Source: Eubacterium sp. (GTDB taxonomy: Bacteria; Bacillota; Clostridia; Lachnospirales; CAG-274). Taken from it: a stretch of DNA of 7,690 nucleotides. Under the pieces are notes generated by a model that was given only the letters and a program-made list of their open reading frames with translations, did no database searches and was not told the DNA's origin. Where the stretch lies: the NCBI GenBank assembly GCA_020859645.1, contig JAJBVU010000024.1:1-7690 (forward strand), written 5' to 3'. The translations under genes and the position numbers were made by a program. Each line of letters opens with the position of its first letter. The first letter of the stretch is position 1. This document shows, in pieces, positions 1-7,132 of this stretch.

Positions 1-52
1 GAAGAAAAGAAAGCTTTGACAAGTGAAGCTTACTTCAATGTCTCAGTCTCAC

Positions 53-59
53 AGGAGGG
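53..59 (+). promoter_or_regulatory. Ribosome binding site that sets the aminotransferase start
   Basis: AGGAGGG lies 8 bases before the ATG at 68. It decides the start of the aminotransferase: an in-frame GTG at 23 would add 15 residues (including RRDC) that do not resemble the N-terminus of the family and has no purine-rich site before it, whereas the protein from 68 begins with the usual short helix before the family's core. Confidence 0.85.
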
Positions 60-67
60 ATTGCTTT

Positions 68-1264
68 ATGATTTTATCGGAAAGAGCTACTCAGGTTAAA
101 ACCTCGGCTTCTCTGAAGGTTACGGCAAAGGCGCAGAATTTGAATATCAGCGGCTTTGACGTTATAAACCTCGGAACAGGGGAGGTTGATTTTCAAACCC
201 CTTTACATATAAAAGAAGCGGCTGTAGAAGCCATTAACGGAACCCTGCCAAAATATACGGCGGTTGAGGGTATATTGGAGCTTCGGGAAGCTCTCTGTGA
301 CAAGTTTTTCGCCGATTACGGCGTTAAATATGAGCCTGAAAACGCAGTTATTTCAAACGGCGCAAAACAGGCGCTTATGAATACAATATTTTCTCTTGTG
401 GGTCAAAGCGACGAGGTAATTATTTCCGCTCCCTATTGGCAAAGCTATATGGAGCTGGTATTGCTTGCCGGCGGTGTTCCCGTAATTGTCTATACAAAAG
501 AGGAAAAGGGCTATAAAATTACCCCCGACGAGCTTAAACAGGTGGTTACGCCCAAAACAAAGGCTATTATAATAAACAGCCCCAACAACCCCACAGGGGC
601 AGTATACACAAAAAGCGAGCTTGAAGCTATAGCAGACTTTGCATGCAAAAATGACCTCTTCATAATTTCAGACGAGGTCTATGACAAAATGATTTATTCG
701 AGGAAGGTTAAGTTTACCTCTGTTGCCTCCTTGGGCGAAGAGGTTAAAAAGAGAACCGTTGTTATAAACAGCTTTTCAAAGACATATTCAATGACCTCTT
801 GGAGAATAGGCTATGCTCTTGCGGATAAGAAAATCGCAAAGGCTATGGCTAAAATTCAGAGCCATACCACCTCAAACGTAAACGTGGTAAGCCAGTTTGC
901 GGCTTTGGCGGCTCTTAAGGGCGGTGACGAAATTGTTGACAGCCACATTACGGAGCTTAAACGCAGACGTGACTATATGGTTCAGAGAATTTCGGACCTG
1001 CCTTATTTGAGAAGCCTAAAGCCGGTAGGGGGTCTTTACATACTGGTGAATGTTTCAAAGCTTTACGGCGAAAAGGTGGGAGACGTTGAAATAAAATCCG
1101 GCAGAGACGTGGCGTCAATTCTTTTCGATAAATATAACCTTGCTGTTGTGGCAGGGGATGTTTTCGGCTGTGAGGACTGTATAAGGCTTTCCTTTGCCGC
1201 TTCAATGAAGGATATTATTATAGGCATTAACAGAATTGAAAACTTTATTAAACAAAACTTCTGA
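68..1264 (+). CDS. PLP-dependent class I aminotransferase, aspartate aminotransferase type
   Basis: The 398-residue product, the usual length for subgroup Ib aspartate aminotransferases, moves an amino group between an amino acid and a 2-oxo acid in the cytoplasm with pyridoxal phosphate (PLP). Visible marks: an N-terminal GTGEVDFQTP segment (family GxGEPDFDTP), a KYTAVEGILELRE stretch near residue 62, NNPTG at 173-177, SDEVYDK with cofactor-binding Asp202 and Tyr205, the SFSKTYSM loop with Schiff-base Lys238, Arg246, and the C-terminal IRLSFA with carboxylate-binding Arg373. The start at 68 follows AGGAGGG; the in-frame GTG at 23 has no such site. It is the first gene of a three-gene operon, with the antiporter 21 bases downstream. 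One oddity is Ser244 in the lysine loop, where family members usually carry Gly. Aspartate/oxoglutarate is the likeliest substrate pair, but aromatic or other amino acids are possible, so no gene symbol is given. Confidence 0.93.
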   Translation: MILSERATQVKTSASLKVTAKAQNLNISGFDVINLGTGEVDFQTPLHIKEAAVEAINGTLPKYTAVEGILELREALCDKFFADYGVKYEPENAVISNGAKQALMNTIFSLVGQSDEVIISAPYWQSYMELVLLAGGVPVIVYTKEEKGYKITPDELKQVVTPKTKAIIINSPNNPTGAVYTKSELEAIADFACKNDLFIISDEVYDKMIYSRKVKFTSVASLGEEVKKRTVVINSFSKTYSMTSWRIGYALADKKIAKAMAKIQSHTTSNVNVVSQFAALAALKGGDEIVDSHITELKRRRDYMVQRISDLPYLRSLKPVGGLYILVNVSKLYGEKVGDVEIKSGRDVASILFDKYNLAVVAGDVFGCEDCIRLSFAASMKDIIIGINRIENFIKQNF

Positions 1265-1285
1265 AATTTGTAAAGGAAGGGTTTT

Positions 1286-2875
1286 ATGACATCTGTTTTG
1301 ATTTTTGCTTCGGCAGTGATTATATTCTGTATTATTGCAGATAAGCTTTCCGACAAAATAGGCGTTCCATGCCTTCTGCTTTTTATGCTTGTGGGTATGC
1401 TTTTCGGCTCAGACGGCTTGTTTAAAATTCCTTTTGACAACTTTTCTTTTACCGAAAACATATGCACGGTTTGTCTTATTTTTATTATGTTTTACGGCGG
1501 CTTCGGTGTAAAGCTTTCGGCGGCAAGACCCGTTTTTATTCGTTCGGGTCTGCTGTCCTCTTTGGGCGTGGTTATTACGGCTTTGCTTATATGTGCTTTT
1601 TGCCGTATAGGTCTTAAATGGAGCTTTGCCGAAAGCTTTTTGCTTGGGGCTGTAGTCAGCTCAACCGACGCCGCTTCGGTTTTTTCAGTCTTAAAATCAA
1701 AAAATCTCAATCTTAAATATAATACTGCTTCTCTTTTGGAAATTGAAAGCGGCAGCAACGACCCTATAGCCTATATGCTGACTGCTGTAGGCATAATGCT
1801 TTTAAGCGGCGGCGGACTTTCAACCGCTTGGCTTCTTATAATTAAGCAGATTTTATTCGGGGCTGTTTTCGGCTTTGCCGTTGCTTACGGAGCGGTTTTT
1901 GCCCTTAAAAGACTGACGCTTGAATCCGAGGGAATGGAAATGGTTTTTTTGACCGCTGTTTCCGCAGCTTCCTATGCCCTTTCCGGCTATTGGGGAGGAA
2001 ACGGCTTTCTCTCCGTCTATATCTGCGGAATTATTATAGGAAACTCCGATATTAAAAACAAAAAGCCCCTTGTTAATTATTTTGACGGAATAACAGGTCT
2101 TTCACAGATTGTTATATTCTTCCTTTTGGGCTTTTTGTGCAGCCCACATATGCTGCCGAAGGTGTTTTTCACTGCGGTTTTGATTTTTCTCTTTATGTTT
2201 TTTATTGCCCGTCCGGCGGCGGTTTTTGCGGTTTTGCTTCCCTTTAAGGCTAAGCTTAACCAGTGTCTCCTTGTGAGCTTTGCTGGGCTCAGAGGGGCGG
2301 CTTCAATTGTTTTTGCCATAATGGTAATAGCAGGGGGAGCAAAGACGGAAAATGACATTTTTAATATTGTTTTTCTTATTGCGATTATCTCCGTAGCTTT
2401 ACAGGGCTCTCTTTTGCCCTTTGTTACGAAGAAGCTTGATATGGTTGCCGCAGACGGCGACGTAAGAAAAACCTTTAACGATTATGTTGAACGCTCTTGG
2501 CTTAATCTTATTAATATTGCGGTAACTCTTAAGCATAAGTGGGCGGGAAAGCTTGTTAAAGACATAGATATGCCTACAGATTTTTTAATTCTTTCTGTGA
2601 GGCGAAACGGCGAGGTTATTTACCCCCGGGGCGACACTAAATTAGAGGTAGGCGACAGCCTTATTGTCAGCGTTCCGGCTTATAATGACACAACCGATGT
2701 AAGCTTAAAGGAAATTAAAATTAATAAGCGTCACAAGTGGAAAAATAAGACTGTTTCCGAAATCAGTCTGCCTAAAAACTCTCTTGTGGCGGCAATAAAG
2801 AGGGGAGACGAATTTATTATCCCCAACGGTGAAAGTCAAATTTTGGAAAACGATGTATTGATATTATGCGAATAA
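1286..2875 (+). CDS. Cation/proton antiporter (CPA1, NhaP2-like) with two C-terminal RCK_C domains
   Basis: This 529-residue inner-membrane protein probably exchanges K+ or Na+ for protons. Residues 1 to about 385 form roughly a dozen hydrophobic segments. They hold the CPA1 signatures STDAA at 126-130 and ESGSNDP at 154-160, whose Asp128 and Asn158-Asp159 would form the ion/proton site, and SFAGLRGA at 331-338. After about residue 400 the chain is soluble and shows two consecutive TrkA-C (RCK_C)-like units, about 425-465 and 485-529. Each has the pattern of a short strand, a charged RxG/RGDE turn, an 'I.P.G' stretch and a final 'GD.LIV' or 'ND.LIL' strand. Such domains bind small ligands (cyclic di-AMP in some Firmicute transporters) to gate transport. 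AGGAAGG precedes the ATG by 5 bases. The gene lies in an operon with the aminotransferase and the oxidoreductase. Family assignment is firm; ion preference is unknown. Confidence 0.92.
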   Translation: MTSVLIFASAVIIFCIIADKLSDKIGVPCLLLFMLVGMLFGSDGLFKIPFDNFSFTENICTVCLIFIMFYGGFGVKLSAARPVFIRSGLLSSLGVVITALLICAFCRIGLKWSFAESFLLGAVVSSTDAASVFSVLKSKNLNLKYNTASLLEIESGSNDPIAYMLTAVGIMLLSGGGLSTAWLLIIKQILFGAVFGFAVAYGAVFALKRLTLESEGMEMVFLTAVSAASYALSGYWGGNGFLSVYICGIIIGNSDIKNKKPLVNYFDGITGLSQIVIFFLLGFLCSPHMLPKVFFTAVLIFLFMFFIARPAAVFAVLLPFKAKLNQCLLVSFAGLRGAASIVFAIMVIAGGAKTENDIFNIVFLIAIISVALQGSLLPFVTKKLDMVAADGDVRKTFNDYVERSWLNLINIAVTLKHKWAGKLVKDIDMPTDFLILSVRRNGEVIYPRGDTKLEVGDSLIVSVPAYNDTTDVSLKEIKINKRHKWKNKTVSEISLPKNSLVAAIKRGDEFIIPNGESQILENDVLILCE

Positions 2876-2887
2876 GGAGGAAATTTT

Positions 2888-4003
2888 ATGGAGAATTTAA
2901 GGCTTGCGGTAATAGGCTTAGGAGCAATCGGCAGAAAATACGTAGGTATGTTAAACGAAGGTATTAAGGGAAACACTCTGACCGCAGTTGTTGCAAGAAG
3001 TGACATAAATTATAACTGGGCACTTGAAAACGGCGGCAAAGAGGGCAAATTCAAGATTTTCAGAAGCACTGAAGAGCTTTTCGAAAACGAGGGCTTGTTT
3101 GACACCTGCGTAATTGCAACCCCTCACAGAAACCATTTGGAGACGGCTCTTACCGCCTTCAGCCACAACAAGCATGTTCTCTGCGAAAAGCCTACGGCGG
3201 CAGCCTTAAGCGAAGCCATTAAAATGGAAGAAGCCGCAAAAGAGGCAGGTCTTAAGCTTGGAGTAATTTTTCAGTGGAGAGCCGTTCCCGTAATGAAAAA
3301 AATGAAGGAGCTTTTGGAACAGGGAACTGTTGGCAAAATAAAGAGAATTAAGCTTGAAAACACAAGCTACTTCCGCACTTTAAAATATCACCGCTCCGGC
3401 GGCTGGCGAAGCAGCTGGAAGGGCGAGGGCGGCGGAGCCTTGGTCAATCAGGCACAGCACTATATAGACCTGTGGCTGTGGCTTTTCGGAGTGCCTGAGA
3501 GTATTTTCGCAGATGTTGAGTTCGGAAAGCACAGTGAAATAGCCGTTGACGATGAGGTTTCGATTTTTATGAAATATGAAAACGGAGCAACGGGGATTTT
3601 CGTTCTTTCAACAGGCGAAGTGCCTAAGACCGACGAGCTTTGCGTCATAGGCACTAAGGGCAAAATCACATTAAGGGGCAACAGTCTTTGGGTTGAAACA
3701 TATCCTGACAGCGACGAATACATAAAGACCGCCCAATGCAACGCAAGAGACGGAATAACGGTTACAGAGGAAAAGATAGACTGCAAGGCTCCCAAAACAC
3801 CTCAGAGAGATATTTTCGAAGCCTTTGCGGAAAGCGTTATGACAGGCAAAGAGCCTACCCCAAACGGCAAAGACGGCATTAATGCAATAATGCTTGCAAA
3901 CGCCGCCTATATTTCTTCAATTCACCAAAAAGCCCTGACACTTCCCATAGACCCCGGTTTATGGGATGAGGAACTTAAAATTCTCGAAGAAAAAGAAAAT
4001 TAA
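2888..4003 (+). CDS. Gfo/Idh/MocA-family NAD(P)-dependent oxidoreductase
   Basis: The 371-residue protein is a probable cytoplasmic sugar, inositol or related polyol dehydrogenase that uses NAD(P). The N-terminal Rossmann fold has the dinucleotide motif GLGAIG at 10-15, then VIATPHRNH at 75-83 and CEKP at 99-102, whose Lys101 is the expected catalytic lysine. The C-terminal substrate domain carries GEGGGALVNQAQHYID (179-194), with His191 and Asp194 in the usual places; Asn187 stands where many relatives have Asp. Length is typical of the family. The Shine-Dalgarno AAGGAGG (2874-2880) overlaps the stop codon of the antiporter gene and leaves 7 bases to the ATG, so translation is probably coupled. 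It is the last gene of the operon, ending just before a hairpin terminator. The substrate cannot be read from the sequence, and the neighbours do not point to a sugar pathway. Confidence 0.93.
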   Translation: MENLRLAVIGLGAIGRKYVGMLNEGIKGNTLTAVVARSDINYNWALENGGKEGKFKIFRSTEELFENEGLFDTCVIATPHRNHLETALTAFSHNKHVLCEKPTAAALSEAIKMEEAAKEAGLKLGVIFQWRAVPVMKKMKELLEQGTVGKIKRIKLENTSYFRTLKYHRSGGWRSSWKGEGGGALVNQAQHYIDLWLWLFGVPESIFADVEFGKHSEIAVDDEVSIFMKYENGATGIFVLSTGEVPKTDELCVIGTKGKITLRGNSLWVETYPDSDEYIKTAQCNARDGITVTEEKIDCKAPKTPQRDIFEAFAESVMTGKEPTPNGKDGINAIMLANAAYISSIHQKALTLPIDPGLWDEELKILEEKEN

Positions 4004-4009
4004 ACACTC

Positions 4010-4049
4010 AAAAAGACTGCCAAACAAATTCGTTATCGGCAGTCTTTTT
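4010..4049. terminator. Bidirectional intrinsic terminator between convergent operons
   Basis: A perfect 12-bp stem, AAAAAGACTGCC (4010-4021) with GGCAGTCTTTTT (4038-4049), encloses a 16-base loop. On the plus strand it ends in a run of six T (4045-4050), 7 bases after the oxidoreductase stop. Read on the minus strand it also ends in five T, 5 bases beyond the ridA stop. It therefore suits both converging transcripts. Confidence 0.9.
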
Positions 4050-4053
4050 TAAT

Positions 4054-4434
4054 TTAATCAATATATGCTATAAGCTCGCACTCTATTTTTGCGCCCTTAG
4101 GCAGTGCACCTACCTCGACGGCTGAGCGGGCAGGGCAGTCGGCTTTGAAATAAAGCTTATAAACCTCATTTACTGCCGAAAAGTCATTCATATCCGTTAA
4201 AAAAACTGTTGTTTTAACGGCGTTTTCAAGGCTTAAGCCCTGACTTTCCAAAACTGCCGAAAGGTTTTTAAATACTTGATGAGCCTGTTCCTCAATTGTT
4301 TCTCCCGAAAATTCGCCTGTTTTGGGGTCAAGGGGTATCTGACCTGAGACAAAAATGAAGCTGCCTGCCTTTACCGCCTGTGAATAAGGCCCTATTGCCG
4401 CAGGGGCTTTGTCTGTTGCTATAATTTCTTTCAT
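4054..4434 (-). CDS. ridA: RidA-family (YjgF/YER057c/UK114) reactive imine/enamine deaminase
   Basis: This 126-residue cytoplasmic protein probably forms a trimer and hydrolyses reactive imines/enamines such as 2-iminobutanoate and 2-iminopropanoate, releasing 2-oxo acids and ammonia and protecting PLP enzymes. It matches the family from end to end: AIGPYSQAV at 13-21 with Tyr17, FVSGQIPLDP at 28-37, and the signature CPARSAVEVGALPKGAKIECE (100-120), with carboxylate-binding Arg103 and Glu118. Having that Arg places it with true RidA-type deaminases rather than the Arg-lacking Rid subgroups. The ATG at 4434 overlaps the upstream gene's TGA by one base (TGATG), implying translational coupling. 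A GTG directly upstream (4437) is in frame, but the ATG has the better 8-base spacing from AAAGGAG. The bidirectional terminator follows. Confidence 0.93.
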   Translation of the reverse strand: MKEIIATDKAPAAIGPYSQAVKAGSFIFVSGQIPLDPKTGEFSGETIEEQAHQVFKNLSAVLESQGLSLENAVKTTVFLTDMNDFSAVNEVYKLYFKADCPARSAVEVGALPKGAKIECELIAYID

Positions 4435-5498
4435 CACTGCTGCTCCTTTGTAAGCTCTTCGAAAATTTCGTGTACCGTGGTCATTTTATTGACTTTTCCT
4501 ACGTTTGCGCCGCAGAAAATAAGTCCGTTTTCAAGGTCGCCCTTAGCTGCGTTAAAAAGCGCCAAAGAAATGCAGTAGGGGGTTGTTTTGGGGTCGCAGC
4601 GGTGCATACAGTTGAAACAGCGTGTAACCTTGGGAGGGTCGCTTTCAACACGCTTTACGAAAACGTTGTTAATAGCTCTTCCCGGCATACCTACGGGGGA
4701 CTTAACGATTTTAGCGTCACCCTCGGAAGCGTTTATATAAGCCTGTTTAAAGGCGTCGCTGGCGTCGCATTCCTTTGTAGCCACAAAACGTGTAGCCATT
4801 TGAACTCCGTCAAGCCCCAGTGAAAGGCAGTGGTCAATGTCGGCTCTGTCAAAAACGCCGCCGCCGAAAATTACGGGAATTTCCTTGTTATACTCACTTG
4901 AAAATTTGTCTCTTATTTCCAAAATTTTCTTTATTTCGAGATCCATTTCCTCATCCGTTACCGAAAGAACCTCGCTTTCTTTAAAGCCCAAATGTCCTCC
5001 GGCTTTAGGTCCCTCGATTACAATCATATCCGGCAGACGCTTATATTTTTTCATCCATCTTGTAAGGATAACGTTTGCAGCCTTAGCTGAAGAAACGATA
5101 GGGCAAAGCTTAATCGAGCTGCCCTCGGCATATTTGGGCAAATCCAAGGGAAGCCCTGCGCCCGAAATAATAAGGTCTGCGCCGCTGTCGATAATACATT
5201 TTACATATTCCTCATACTGCTTTGACACAACCATAAGATTGACGCCTATGATACCCCCGTCGGAAATTTCCTTTGCACGCTTAATGTGGTATGAAAGGGT
5301 ACGCATATTGGCAGGGGTTGTGTTTGTATAGAAGTCCTCTTCCATAAAGCCGGGCTGTGCGGCGGAAATAACGCCTATTCCGCCTTCCTTAGCCACTGCT
5401 CCGGCAAGGGATGAAAGGCTTATGCCTATGCCCATTCCGCCCTGAACAATGGGGTATTTTGCAGTTATATCTCCTATTTTTAACGGTTTAAGTTCCAT
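4434..5498 (-). CDS. FMN-dependent nitronate monooxygenase / enoyl-ACP reductase II (FabK)-like protein
   Basis: A 354-residue cytoplasmic TIM-barrel flavoprotein of the 2-nitropropane dioxygenase/FabK superfamily. Visible marks: an N-terminal PIVQGGMGIGIS strand-loop (16-27), IGVNLMV at 84-90, EGPKAGGHLG at 162-171 with His169 in the position of the nitronate monooxygenase catalytic base, and GGGVFDRAD (212-220) followed by DGVQMATRF (230-238), which bind the FMN phosphate. A C-terminal extension has cysteines 294, 297, 301 and 309 (C-x2-C-x3-C-x7-C) plus Cys329. It is first in a two-gene operon with ridA, behind a promoter at 5567-5595, and GGAGAG lies 6 bases before the ATG. Relatives are annotated as nitronate monooxygenase or FabK. 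No fatty-acid synthesis genes are nearby, which argues against FabK, so no symbol is assigned. The substrate is unknown. Confidence 0.88.
   Translation of the reverse strand: MELKPLKIGDITAKYPIVQGGMGIGISLSSLAGAVAKEGGIGVISAAQPGFMEEDFYTNTTPANMRTLSYHIKRAKEISDGGIIGVNLMVVSKQYEEYVKCIIDSGADLIISGAGLPLDLPKYAEGSSIKLCPIVSSAKAANVILTRWMKKYKRLPDMIVIEGPKAGGHLGFKESEVLSVTDEEMDLEIKKILEIRDKFSSEYNKEIPVIFGGGVFDRADIDHCLSLGLDGVQMATRFVATKECDASDAFKQAYINASEGDAKIVKSPVGMPGRAINNVFVKRVESDPPKVTRCFNCMHRCDPKTTPYCISLALFNAAKGDLENGLIFCGANVGKVNKMTTVHEIFEELTKEQQ
4443..4449 (-). promoter_or_regulatory. Ribosome binding site of ridA, inside the upstream gene
   Basis: Read on the minus strand, AAAGGAG lies 8 bases before the ATG at 4434 and within the last codons of the flavoprotein gene. 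It favours the ATG over the adjacent GTG (only 5 bases away) and supports coupled translation of the pair. Confidence 0.75.
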
Positions 5499-5566
5499 TC
5501 AAATCTCTCCGTAACATATTTATTCTATAAAAATTTTCACAAAATGCTCAAACTTTCTCTACATAC

Positions 5567-5595
5567 ACTATATTATATTTTTGAGAATTAGTCAA
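5567..5595 (-). promoter_or_regulatory. Sigma-A-type promoter of the flavoprotein-ridA operon
   Basis: On the minus strand, TTGACT (5595-5590) and TATAGT (5572-5567) are separated by 17 bases, each one mismatch from consensus. Transcription would start near 5560 and leave a leader of about 60 bases before the ATG at 5498. Overlapping TATAAT (5577-5572) is a better -10 on its own, but sits only 12 bases from the -35. The promoter separates this pair from pncA-pncB. Confidence 0.7.
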
Positions 5596-5605
5596 CAGAT
5601 TTAAG

Positions 5606-5667
5606 GAAATTTTTAAAATTTTTGCGGTAATTATTCATTTCCCAATACCGCCTGTAAACAAAATTTC
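5606..5667 (-). other. Hairpin after pncB, weak candidate 3' end signal
   Basis: On the minus strand, GCGGTA (5651-5646) pairs with TACCGC (5629-5624) around a 16-base loop. A second outer stem, GAAATTTT (5667-5660, starting in the pncB stop) with AAAATTTC (5613-5606), could form around it. No T run follows directly (AAAAATTTT comes next), so it is not a canonical intrinsic terminator. It could stabilise the mRNA end or terminate weakly. The inner stem is the better supported part. Confidence 0.3.
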
Positions 5668-7132
5668 AGTTCTCATCCCGGCTTGCATTTCGTGATTCGT
5701 TTAAAAGGCTCATTTTCATTTCATAATATGAAGGGCTGAAATCCAAATAATGCCTGTGGGGGTTTTCAAAACGCTGTTCCTCCTGCCAAATTTCATCCTC
5801 AAGCTGTCTTTTAACAAAGTCACGAATTTCCGTAAGGGTTGGCTGACCGCCTATAACCTTTCCGTCCTTCATAACAGGCACCTGAAGCTCCTTAGCTGTA
5901 CAGATTTCGAAATATCTTATACGCCAGGGCTCGTTGGGGTCACCATAGCGGTAGGGAGCCGAAAGGTCAAGCTCTTCGTCCGCCTTTGTAATAAGGTCTG
6001 CGGCGGCTTGTCCGTTTTCGTTATATATACGATAAACTCTCTTTCTGCCGGGGTTGGTTATTTTCTCCTGATTTTCAGAAAGCTTGATTTTGGGAATGCT
6101 CTCGCCGTTTTTTTCAACAGCGGCAATTTTATAAACACAGCCGAAAACAGGGTCGCTCTTAGCGGTTATAAGCCTTTCGCCTACGCCGAAGGAGTCAATC
6201 ATTCCGCCCTGTCTGATAATCGAAGAGATAGTGTACTCGTCAAGGCTGTTTGAAGCTATAATTTTGCAGTCCTCAAAGCCTTCGGCGTCAAGAAGCTTTC
6301 TTACCTTTTTTGAGAGATAAGCCAAATCCCCTGAGTCCAGACGAACCCCCTTAAGGCGTTTTCCTTGGGGTATCAAAACCTCTCTTGCGGCTTTAACTGC
6401 ATTTGGTACTCCCGAATGAATTACATCATAGGTGTCAATGAGAAACAGCGATGAATCGGGATATGTTTCCGCATATTTCTTAAAGGCTTCAAGCTCGTTT
6501 TCGTGATACATAACCCAACTGTGAGCCATTGTTCCGCTGACGGGTATTCCGAAAAGCTGACCTGCCATAACTGTGGCGGTAGAGTCCGCTCCGCCGATAT
6601 ATGCGGCTCTTGCTCCGTATACTGCTGCGTCCATATTGTGGGCACGCCTTGCCCCGAAGTCGGAAACGCTTCTGCCTGCGGCGGCTTTAACGATACGGCG
6701 AGTTTTCGTAGCAATCAGCGACTGATGGTTAATCTGTGAAAGAATAGCCGTTTCTATAAGCTGAGCGTCAAGAAGGGGAGCCGTAACGGTAATTATAGGC
6801 TCTTCGGGGTAAATAACAGTGCCTTCGGGAAAGGCATAAACGTCGCCCTTAAAGCGGTAGGTCTTAAGATAGTCAAGAAACTTTTCCGAAAAAATATTAA
6901 GACCTCTGAGGTAGTCTATATCCTCAGCTTCAAATTTCAGATTGGTCAAATATTCTATAATCTGCTGAAGCCCGGCAAAAATAGCAAAGCCGCCGCCGTC
7001 GGGGTTTTTCCTGTAAAAGACGTCGAAGGTTACTTTTTCTTCAAAAGAATTTTCGTTAAAATATCCGTTAGCCATAGTCATTTCATATAAATCCATAACC
7101 ATGCTTATATTTCTTTTATCGAATTGTGTCAT
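5666..7132 (-). CDS. pncB: Nicotinate phosphoribosyltransferase
   Basis: The 488-residue cytoplasmic enzyme joins nicotinate to PRPP, with ATP hydrolysis, to give nicotinate mononucleotide, the entry step of NAD salvage by the Preiss-Handler route. Visible marks: DLYEMTMANGYF at 14-25, the catalytic region SDFGARRAHNMDAA at 157-170, GTMAHSWVM (200-208) with His204 as the phosphorylated histidine, LIDTYD at 231-236, RLDSGDL at 264-270, SNSLDE at 294-299 and DSFGVGERL at 313-321. Length is that of the long bacterial form, intact at both ends. The ATG overlaps the pncA stop by 4 bases (ATGA). AAAGGAG lies 11 bases before it and a weaker AAGGA nearer, so translation is probably coupled to pncA. 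The two enzymes act in sequence, nicotinamide to nicotinate to NaMN. I see no NAD-responsive operator inside the window; control would act upstream of pncA, mostly beyond the right edge. Confidence 0.96.
   Translation of the reverse strand: MTQFDKRNISMVMDLYEMTMANGYFNENSFEEKVTFDVFYRKNPDGGGFAIFAGLQQIIEYLTNLKFEAEDIDYLRGLNIFSEKFLDYLKTYRFKGDVYAFPEGTVIYPEEPIITVTAPLLDAQLIETAILSQINHQSLIATKTRRIVKAAAGRSVSDFGARRAHNMDAAVYGARAAYIGGADSTATVMAGQLFGIPVSGTMAHSWVMYHENELEAFKKYAETYPDSSLFLIDTYDVIHSGVPNAVKAAREVLIPQGKRLKGVRLDSGDLAYLSKKVRKLLDAEGFEDCKIIASNSLDEYTISSIIRQGGMIDSFGVGERLITAKSDPVFGCVYKIAAVEKNGESIPKIKLSENQEKITNPGRKRVYRIYNENGQAAADLITKADEELDLSAPYRYGDPNEPWRIRYFEICTAKELQVPVMKDGKVIGGQPTLTEIRDFVKRQLEDEIWQEEQRFENPHRHYLDFSPSYYEMKMSLLNESRNASRDEN

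Noticed and set aside
16..21. Perfect TTGACA resembling a -35 box before the aminotransferase.
   Set aside because: No acceptable -10 box lies 16-18 bases downstream (TGTCTC is at the right distance).
1..99. An open frame from the left edge to a TAA at 97-99 that could be the tail of an upstream gene.
   Set aside because: It would run 32 bases into the well-supported aminotransferase and through its ribosome binding site. The other two frames close by 19 and 26 and could equally be the upstream gene's end. Nothing in the 32 residues is recognisable.
1063..1467. A 134-codon minus-strand open frame spanning the aminotransferase-antiporter junction.
   Set aside because: It overlaps two strongly supported genes and the antiporter ribosome binding site, and its product resembles no family.
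4837..5331. A 164-codon open frame on the plus strand inside the flavoprotein gene.
   Set aside because: It lies wholly antisense to a clearly conserved protein, has no recognisable domain, and is the kind of shadow expected from this codon use.
5499..5665. The AT-rich gap between pncB and the flavoprotein gene as a possible riboswitch or small RNA.
   Set aside because: Apart from the promoter, a 60-base leader and one weak hairpin there is no conserved aptamer-like folding or terminator/antiterminator pair.
5750..6253. A 167-codon open frame on the plus strand inside pncB.
   Set aside because: It is antisense to conserved pncB motifs, lacks a recognisable family and is best explained as a shadow.
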